Assembly: GCA_947446155.1 (NCBI GenBank)
Contig: CANFFZ010000024.1
Span: forward strand, 1-22,347
Direction: 5' to 3'
From: Chloroflexota bacterium
Lineage (GTDB): Bacteria; Chloroflexota; Dehalococcoidia; UBA2979
DNA length: 22,347 nucleotides
A program made the position numbers and the translations under genes. The notes beneath the pieces were generated by a model. It made no database searches and had not been told where the DNA came from. It saw nothing but the letters and a program-made list of their open reading frames with translations. Below, in pieces: positions 17,582-22,347 of this stretch; the first letter of the stretch is position 1; every line of letters starts with the position of its first letter.

Positions 17582-17587
17582 AGTATA
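17582..17587 (-). promoter_or_regulatory. -10-like element for acsA
   Basis: TATACT on the minus strand (5 of 6 to TATAAT), 37 bases before the acsA ATG, in the 76-base gap after the phosphotriesterase-like gene. No clear -35 is seen. It could drive acsA and both lipoproteins. Confidence 0.45.
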
Positions 17588-17620
17588 GGACGGGCAACCT
17601 TCGGAGCAGATTCGAACGCC

Positions 17621-18610
17621 CTATCGCCCCGCCATCCCCGCCGCAGCCTCGAACGTCGCGCGGATCGAGGTGCTGAGGAGCGCGTCGATGTCGGCGTCGG
17701 AGGCGCCGTGGGCGCGAAGCCAGGGGACTTCGTGGTCGGGAACCAGTGTCCATACGTCGGGGCGGGGGTCCGGGTTCCAGCGGCCCCAGAAGCCGGCGGG
17801 AGAGCCGTCGTGGCCGAGGCAGGTCTGTGCGGCGTAGCCCGCCTGCACGAGGCCGAGCGCGATCGCCGAGCGCGCCTCGACGTAGGCCGGGTCGGGCGAG
17901 AAGAAGCGGTCGAGACCCACGGTCGCGCCGCGTTTCGCGAGGCTCGTGAGGTAGGCCATGTCTGTGGTGTCGTTCGAGTGGCCGATGGTCACGGCGCGCA
18001 AGTCGAGGCCTTCCGACTCGAAGAGGTCGAGCAGCGGTGTCCCGAGCGCGTCCGTGGCGAGGGTGTGACAGGAGATCGGGACGCCGGTGGCCTTCGCGGC
18101 GCGGGCGGCACCTCGCGCCATCTTTTCCAGGTGGACGCGTGGGGCGAAGCGGCCCTCGCTGAGCCGCGCTTCGAGGTCCCACGCGAGTTTGATGATGCCG
18201 GCCTTGATACCGGTGCCGTCGATGCCCTCGGTGATGTCGCGCGTGAAATGCGCGGCGACCTCGTCCTCCGTCCAACCGAAGTAGACCGATGGCACCCAGC
18301 GGTAGACGCCGGTGGCGCAGACGACGTTGACGCCGTGCTCTGCCTGCCGCTCCGCGACCTCCTCGAACAGCCACATCTGGCGGCCGAGGTCGAACGGTGT
18401 GAGGTCGATCACGGAGTCGATGCCGGACTGGTGGACGCGGGCGAGCGCGTTCACCGAGCGGTCGACCATCTCCCGGCGACGCTCAGGCGTGTCCATCAGG
18501 CCGGGGATGCGCTCCATCCCGCCGCTGCCGTTCGTCAGGTGTTCGTGCGAGAGCGTCCGGCCGAGGGCAGCGCTGTCGATCGGGCCTCGGATCGTGTTGA
18601 CCTGTGACAT
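17621..18610 (-). CDS. Phosphotriesterase-family metal hydrolase
   Basis: A 329-aa amidohydrolase-superfamily protein with the complete binuclear metal site of the phosphotriesterase family: H22 and H24 (LSHEHL), K141 as the bridging, probably carboxylated lysine (IIKLAWD), H182 (SCHT), H211 (IGHSND) and D268 (LGHDGS). Family members include organophosphate hydrolases, lactonases and esterases. Most environmental ones are lactonase-like, and the natural substrate here is not known. No signal peptide is seen, so it is likely cytosolic. AAGGG lies seven bases before the ATG. It follows the M28-like gene by 27 bases and probably shares its transcript. Confidence 0.92.
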   Translation of the reverse strand: MSQVNTIRGPIDSAALGRTLSHEHLTNGSGGMERIPGLMDTPERRREMVDRSVNALARVHQSGIDSVIDLTPFDLGRQMWLFEEVAERQAEHGVNVVCATGVYRWVPSVYFGWTEDEVAAHFTRDITEGIDGTGIKAGIIKLAWDLEARLSEGRFAPRVHLEKMARGAARAAKATGVPISCHTLATDALGTPLLDLFESEGLDLRAVTIGHSNDTTDMAYLTSLAKRGATVGLDRFFSPDPAYVEARSAIALGLVQAGYAAQTCLGHDGSPAGFWGRWNPDPRPDVWTLVPDHEVPWLRAHGASDADIDALLSTSIRATFEAAAGMAGR

Positions 18611-18637
18611 CGGATGTCCCTTCGCCTCGTCCAGCAG

Positions 18638-19834
18638 TTAGTCGAGCAGTTCTGTGAGTACCGTCCACATCGCCGTACCCCAACGCGCGACGCTCGCGGG
18701 GTCGCACGCCTTGTCGAAGGTGTCCTGGGGGGAATGGAAATAGCGGTGTCCACCGAGGAACGTGACATAACGTCCTCCGTACTGATGGATGTTCCGCGCC
18801 TCACCACCGCCGGGCTCGCCGACGCCCATCGCCTCGTACCCCTCGACACCCGCCGAGGCGAGTGCAGCCGTCGTCAGCGAGTGCAGCTCCTCGTCGGCGG
18901 CCCCCATGCGGGCGACCGCGTTCTTCGCGCCGATTGAGGCCCCCAGGTGCAGCCAGGCATGCGCACCCTTCGGCAGGGCGGCGCGCTGCTTCATGAACTC
19001 CTCAAGGCCCGCGTGGTGCAGTTCGTGGCCCGACGAGGCGACGAAGTGGACCGTGCGTCGTCGCGCGGGGAGGGCGGCGAGGCCCTCGGCGAGCGCGAGC
19101 CAGATCGCGATGCCGCCACCACGTTCGGCGGTGCAGGTGAACCAGCCCGACTTCGGCGTCATCACGACCAGCGGTGCGGCGGCCTCGTCACTGCCGAGGA
19201 GCGTTGCGGTGACATTGGTGGCGCGCGAGTTCAGGCGGTCGCCATCGATTTCGAGCGTGGCCTCGCCGCCCTGCAAGAGCGCGGCGTTGAGGTTGCGCGC
19301 GTGCTTGGCGGCGACCTGCAGCACAGGGATGCCGAAGGGTTGGCGGATGTGCTCGGCGTTGCGCAGCACGATCTCCCCCTCCGGGTCCCCGATCGGGACG
19401 ACGACGCCGAGGGTGCCCTCATTCTCCAGCGCGGCGTAGTGCGCGCGGGCGTCCGGCGCGACCCATGTGCGGTCGCCTTTCAACACTGACGTCGCGATCA
19501 GGATCTTGCCGAAGGGCTCCGGGTCGCCGTCTTCGCCGAGGTCACCCGTGAGGCCGCCGATACGCGTGAAGCCGCCGTCATACATCGGCTCTCCGTCGAT
19601 GACGCCGTCCGCCCATGTCAGGCGCGCGCGTTGTACTTCCACCCGAGGGAAGGCGAACCGCTGGGCCTCCGCGGGTACCCCGGCAGCACCGAGTTCCGCG
19701 CGCAGCCACTCCGTCGTGCGGTCGTCGCCTGGCCACCCGGTGCGGTGAACGCCGAAGCCTTCGTAGGCACGTAGGCGAGCCTCGATGCGGGCGGGATCGA
19801 GGCCGGACGGGATGCCGGAGGAAATGGGGGACAT
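18638..19834 (-). CDS. M28-like (PA + peptidase-fold) protein with degenerate zinc site
   Basis: A 398-aa protein laid out like an M28 aminopeptidase with an inserted PA-type domain (around 105-205, GKILIATSVLKGD to HARNLNAALLQG). In the peptidase half, the HxD zinc motif is replaced: the strand reads VVMTPKSGWFTCTAERGGGI. The EE of the catalytic helix reads SSGHELHHAG, and the middle Asp strand reads AWLHLGASIGA. The final FHSPQDTFDK keeps its His. Most metal ligands therefore look lost, so it is probably not a standard zinc aminopeptidase. AGGAGA four to five bases before the ATG at 19834 sets the start; upstream extension is not needed. No signal peptide. It leads a pair with the phosphotriesterase-like gene. 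Confidence 0.8.
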   Translation of the reverse strand: MSPISSGIPSGLDPARIEARLRAYEGFGVHRTGWPGDDRTTEWLRAELGAAGVPAEAQRFAFPRVEVQRARLTWADGVIDGEPMYDGGFTRIGGLTGDLGEDGDPEPFGKILIATSVLKGDRTWVAPDARAHYAALENEGTLGVVVPIGDPEGEIVLRNAEHIRQPFGIPVLQVAAKHARNLNAALLQGGEATLEIDGDRLNSRATNVTATLLGSDEAAAPLVVMTPKSGWFTCTAERGGGIAIWLALAEGLAALPARRRTVHFVASSGHELHHAGLEEFMKQRAALPKGAHAWLHLGASIGAKNAVARMGAADEELHSLTTAALASAGVEGYEAMGVGEPGGGEARNIHQYGGRYVTFLGGHRYFHSPQDTFDKACDPASVARWGTAMWTVLTELLD

Positions 19835-19856
19835 CGGCTCTCCTGTGCGCTCGCGA

Positions 19857-19862
19857 AGTCTA
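19857..19862 (-). promoter_or_regulatory. -10-like element for the M28-like / phosphotriesterase pair
   Basis: TAGACT on the minus strand, 22 bases before the ATG at 19834. Further upstream a TTGACG followed 18 bases later by TACATC is an alternative promoter. Both lie in the 218-base divergent gap shared with the metalloprotease gene. Confidence 0.4.
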
Positions 19863-19991
19863 TGAGTGGTCGCGCCTCGATGTACGCCCCGGCCAGCGGC
19901 GACGTCAAACCGCACACACATGCAAAGAGGACATCTTTGACCGATGAGAAATGGCGAGATCGCGAGGTTCAGACGACCAAACACGTGACGC

Positions 19992-20017
19992 AACGGTTCC
20001 GTTACATCAGATAGAAT
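19992..20017 (+). promoter_or_regulatory. Possible promoter and operator for the metalloprotease
   Basis: TAGAAT at 20012-20017 is a good -10-like hexamer 35 bases before the ATG. Just upstream, AACGG-TT-CCGTT at 19992-20003 is a perfect 5-bp inverted repeat, placed where a regulator could overlap the promoter. No TTGACA-type -35 is seen. Regulation by a dimeric repressor or activator is inferred only from symmetry. Confidence 0.38.
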
Positions 20018-20052
20018 CCCTTTCACCACCCGTACGAGGAGTCTTCGCTTTT

Positions 20053-21696
20053 ATGCGTAAGCCTGCACGCGCCGTCTCTGGACGTTTCTTCGCCATCGCG
20101 GTCGTCTGCGCTGCTGTGTGCCTCGCGCTCAGCCTCGTCTCCTCGGCTGCCGCGGAGGGGCCGGGTCATGTTGAGTACGTGCCCGCGCCCGGTGAGACCT
20201 CCTTCGACGGGGCCGGCACCGTCCTCGTCAGCATGGACGGCATCACGGTGCCGATGGAGCAGGCGATCCAGTTCTTTGCCAGTACCGGGCAAGCGGTCCG
20301 TTGGACCTCGAACGTGGTGCCCGTCCCGTTCTGCACGCACCAGAGCAGTCGCCCGAGCGGCATGACCGCCGAGCTGTTCCGCGACGCCGTCCGCAAGGCG
20401 GCATTGATGTGGAACGACGTGGATGCTGCGGTTGGCGTCCGATACATCGGCGACTGCCCAACCGGGTTCCGCGTCGAACTGGACAACAACCGGAACGAGA
20501 TCGGCTGGGACGACACGCGAAACCTCGTCTTCGGTTCGCAGGCGGGGGTGACGCAGGGGTCATGGACGAACGCGTTCGGACGGCGTGACTTCGCAGAGAC
20601 GGACATCGTCCTCGACAGCAATCTGAGCGTACCGGACGCCTGCTTCCGCACCGTGATGGCGCACGAGATCGGCCACGCGCTGGGCTTCGGCCACTCGGAC
20701 GCGCGGGCAGATCTGATGTTCCCCTCTTTCACCACCTCAAACCTCTCCACCTGTCGCCCGACAGCATCGCCAGCCGAGGTCTCATGGCTGGTGAGCCTGT
20801 ACGGATCCAATCGCAAGCCGGTGATCACCTCACCAGGTGCGCGCGTTGTCTTCGCCAGTTCCCCGGTGAGCCTGAGCGTGCAGGCGAGCGATCCCGAGGG
20901 CGATGCGCTGACCTTCGAGTGGACGCAGACGGCCGGTACGCCGGTGACGTTGAGCGCGTCCGGCGCCTCCGTCTCGCTCGTGGCGCCCGCGACCGGCACC
21001 GTGACCCTGGAGGTCGCAGCGCTGGACCGCTACCTGCATCGCAGCACGGCGAGCATGACGCTGACCGTGACGACGCTGCCGAGCGCTCCCCCCTCAGTGC
21101 CGTCGCTCCAGTCCATTCTCGCGAACTCCGCGCGGAACGGGACCACGCTGCAATGGAGCCTGGCCGACGGCGCTCAGACGCACGAGTTCTGCGTGACCCG
21201 CGTCGGTTCGACGACCTGTACGGCGCAATCGGCCGCGTCTGCGGATATCAGCTGGGCGACCAGCCTCACCTCGGGCGGTCGCGCAGACGAGAGCACGGTC
21301 CTGGCCCTTGATATGCGCGCCACGGGGATGCGTGCCTGCAACGCTCAGGGCTGCTCCAGCGTGGGTGTGGGCCCCTTGATGGGTGGGTTCCAGTGGACGA
21401 ACTGGGGCATCTCCTACGACGTGGTCGCGATGGCCTACGACGTGCCGGGGACCTCGATCCGCTTCACGATCGCCGGTGCCGTGAACACCGGGGTCACCTC
21501 GCGGCGCTTTGTCCTCTACACCGGCCCGGAGGAAGACCCGCAGCGCACGATGATCCGCGATTGCGGCATCCTCGACCCCGGGCAGTCGTGTATTGGGCTG
21601 CTGGGTTCGTCAGCGAGTGGCCATGGGACACTCGCCGTGGTGGAGTCGAGCGCGCTCGGCACGCCGGGTGCGATCCACCGAGTGCGCATTCGCTAG
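20053..21696 (+). CDS. Secreted matrixin-like zinc metalloprotease with PKD/Ig-like and FN3-like domains
   Basis: A 547-aa protein. Residues 1-34 form a Sec signal peptide (basic RKPARAVSGR, hydrophobic core, cleavage after an Ala run). The catalytic domain spans about 90-250. It has the metzincin zinc motif HEIGHALGFGH at 204-214 (H204, H208, H214, catalytic E205) and a Met-turn at M222 (ADLMFP). No cysteine-switch propeptide is seen. Residues 257-340 resemble a PKD/REJ-type beta domain (ASDPEGDALTFEWTQTAG). About 350-440 looks FN3-like (MRACNAQGCSS). The rest, with a late Cys pair, is unassigned. It should digest extracellular protein. The ATG at 20053 follows GAGGAG at 11 bases, a long spacing, but upstream codons would spoil the signal peptide. 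Its stop overlaps the convergent DUF983 stop. Confidence 0.9.
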   Translation: MRKPARAVSGRFFAIAVVCAAVCLALSLVSSAAAEGPGHVEYVPAPGETSFDGAGTVLVSMDGITVPMEQAIQFFASTGQAVRWTSNVVPVPFCTHQSSRPSGMTAELFRDAVRKAALMWNDVDAAVGVRYIGDCPTGFRVELDNNRNEIGWDDTRNLVFGSQAGVTQGSWTNAFGRRDFAETDIVLDSNLSVPDACFRTVMAHEIGHALGFGHSDARADLMFPSFTTSNLSTCRPTASPAEVSWLVSLYGSNRKPVITSPGARVVFASSPVSLSVQASDPEGDALTFEWTQTAGTPVTLSASGASVSLVAPATGTVTLEVAALDRYLHRSTASMTLTVTTLPSAPPSVPSLQSILANSARNGTTLQWSLADGAQTHEFCVTRVGSTTCTAQSAASADISWATSLTSGGRADESTVLALDMRATGMRACNAQGCSSVGVGPLMGGFQWTNWGISYDVVAMAYDVPGTSIRFTIAGAVNTGVTSRRFVLYTGPEEDPQRTMIRDCGILDPGQSCIGLLGSSASGHGTLAVVESSALGTPGAIHRVRIR

Positions 21697-22133
21697 ACCT
21701 CGGGGTTGTCGTCCCCCTGAGGGCCTGGCTTCGCATCGCCGAATGCCATGAAGTCCCAGCGGTACAGCGCGGCGAACCAGAACGCCTTGGCCGGCCGGTA
21801 GGCGAAGAACGAGGTTGCCAGGCTGGCGGCGGCGATCGTCCACAGCGGATCGAGTCCGACCTCATCGATCCAGTGCCACGCGACCTGTGAGAACGACATC
21901 AGCGCCGCGATCAGTGCCCCCGCGCCATAGCCGAGGGCGAGCGAGCCGATCCACGCCCCGTCCGACGCCTCGTAACGCAGGTCGCAGTTGGTGCAGCGCT
22001 CACGGATGCCGAAGAGGCCGGTGAAGAAGCGCCCCTGACCGCAATGAGGGCAGCGCTTGCGAATCACGAGCCGCCACGACGCCCGGAGGAGGCCAGTCTG
22101 CTCGCCGGGCCGGATGGTGCCTCGTGCGCCCAT
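21693..22133 (-). CDS. DUF983 family membrane protein with zinc ribbon
   Basis: A 146-aa protein with a CPHCG...CTNC zinc ribbon (C28, C31, C47, C50) followed by two membrane segments (about 62-85 and 98-112), the standard DUF983 layout. Function is unknown; family members are often near respiratory or lipid genes. The C-terminus is short and polar. The ATG has no Shine-Dalgarno sequence, but TAGACT ends six bases before it, which is the geometry of a leaderless message. The gene converges on the metalloprotease: the palindrome CTAG at 21693-21696 holds both stop codons. Confidence 0.9.
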   Translation of the reverse strand: MGARGTIRPGEQTGLLRASWRLVIRKRCPHCGQGRFFTGLFGIRERCTNCDLRYEASDGAWIGSLALGYGAGALIAALMSFSQVAWHWIDEVGLDPLWTIAAASLATSFFAYRPAKAFWFAALYRWDFMAFGDAKPGPQGDDNPEV

Positions 22134-22139
22134 GGATCG

Positions 22140-22145
22140 AGTCTA
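22140..22145 (-). promoter_or_regulatory. -10-like element for DUF983, leaderless geometry
   Basis: TAGACT on the minus strand, with exactly six bases between it and the ATG at 22133. Transcription would start at or next to the start codon. Confidence 0.45.
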
Positions 22146-22190
22146 CGCCGAGTCTCTGGCAGTGCCTGCGGGCAGCCTCGCCGCGCGGTA

Positions 22191-22216
22191 GCCCCTGCCG
22201 GGGCCGCGCCTATAAT
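22191..22216 (+). promoter_or_regulatory. Consensus TATAAT with upstream small inverted repeat
   Basis: TATAAT at 22211-22216 is a perfect -10. GCCCC-TGCC-GGGGC at 22191-22204 forms a 5-bp stem directly upstream, in the spacer region. No TTGACA is present at 16-18 bases. It would drive the right-edge gene with a leader of about 80 bases. Confidence 0.45.
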
Positions 22217-22299
22217 GAGAGGGCGACAGAGACGGCGCTCGGGCACCCCACTTTCCCGGCACCACAGCAACGCCAGCGCCCACCTCGAGGGCGCTTCGA

Positions 22300-22347
22300 A
22301 TGGTGGCGAGCGTGACCACACCGCCCGGCAGCGAACTCGCCTCGCGC
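22300..22347 (+). CDS. N-terminus of an unidentified gene, cut by the window edge
   Basis: An ATG with GAGGG eight bases upstream opens a frame that stays open to the edge: MVASVTTPPGSELASR. A GTG four codons in would give MTTPPGSELASR as an alternative start. The TATAAT about 84 bases upstream supports a real gene. Sixteen residues are too few to name a family. Confidence 0.45.
   Translation, partial: MVASVTTPPGSELASR

Overview
This is a GC-rich, gene-dense bacterial chromosomal window with short intergenic gaps and many overlapping start/stop codons. Two lipoboxes, a Sec-type signal peptide and an APC transporter indicate an ordinary bacterial envelope. The mix of genes (AAA_32-type Lon-like protease, phosphotriesterase-family hydrolase, MmgE/PrpD protein, AcsA-type acetyl-CoA synthetase, DUF983, DUF952, small cupredoxin) is the kind seen in Chloroflexota such as Dehalococcoidia-like lineages. 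That placement is an inference from gene content only, and Actinomycetota is not excluded.

Layout. Left edge to 1.75 kb: a divergent pair, with an edge-truncated minus gene facing a plus operon of an SDR oxidoreductase and an inositol-monophosphatase-family phosphatase, closed by a perfect 12-bp hairpin. 1.85-7.7 kb: a minus run of a 27-aa Lys/Ala/Pro-rich peptide, a methyltransferase, a frameshifted membrane-anchored cupredoxin, a HAD phosphatase, an APC permease and a Lon-like protease. The last five are packed like one operon that starts at the protease. 7.7-10.9 kb: DUF952 protein coupled to an MmgE/PrpD protein, a quinone oxidoreductase and a two-helix membrane protein. 10.9-14.0 kb: citrate synthase, DinB-like protein and transglutaminase-like protein in one tight operon, preceded by a GNAT acetyltransferase. 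14.1-19.8 kb: two tandem paralogous lipoproteins, acetyl-CoA synthetase, a phosphotriesterase-like hydrolase and a degenerate M28-like protein. 20.0-22.3 kb: a secreted matrixin-like metalloprotease on plus, convergent with a DUF983 protein, and the start of a further plus gene at the right edge.

Central carbon metabolism is the clearest shared theme (acetyl-CoA synthetase, citrate synthase, MmgE/PrpD). The rest look like housekeeping, hydrolytic and envelope functions. I see no tRNA, rRNA, CRISPR array, insertion sequence, phage gene or recognisable defence system. The most notable items are the M28-like protein that has lost most zinc ligands, the tandem lipoproteins with an identically spaced cysteine pair, the tiny histone-tail-like peptide beside a hairpin cluster, a recurrent TANACT -10-like hexamer upstream of many starts, and three reading-frame lesions that may be real or consensus errors.
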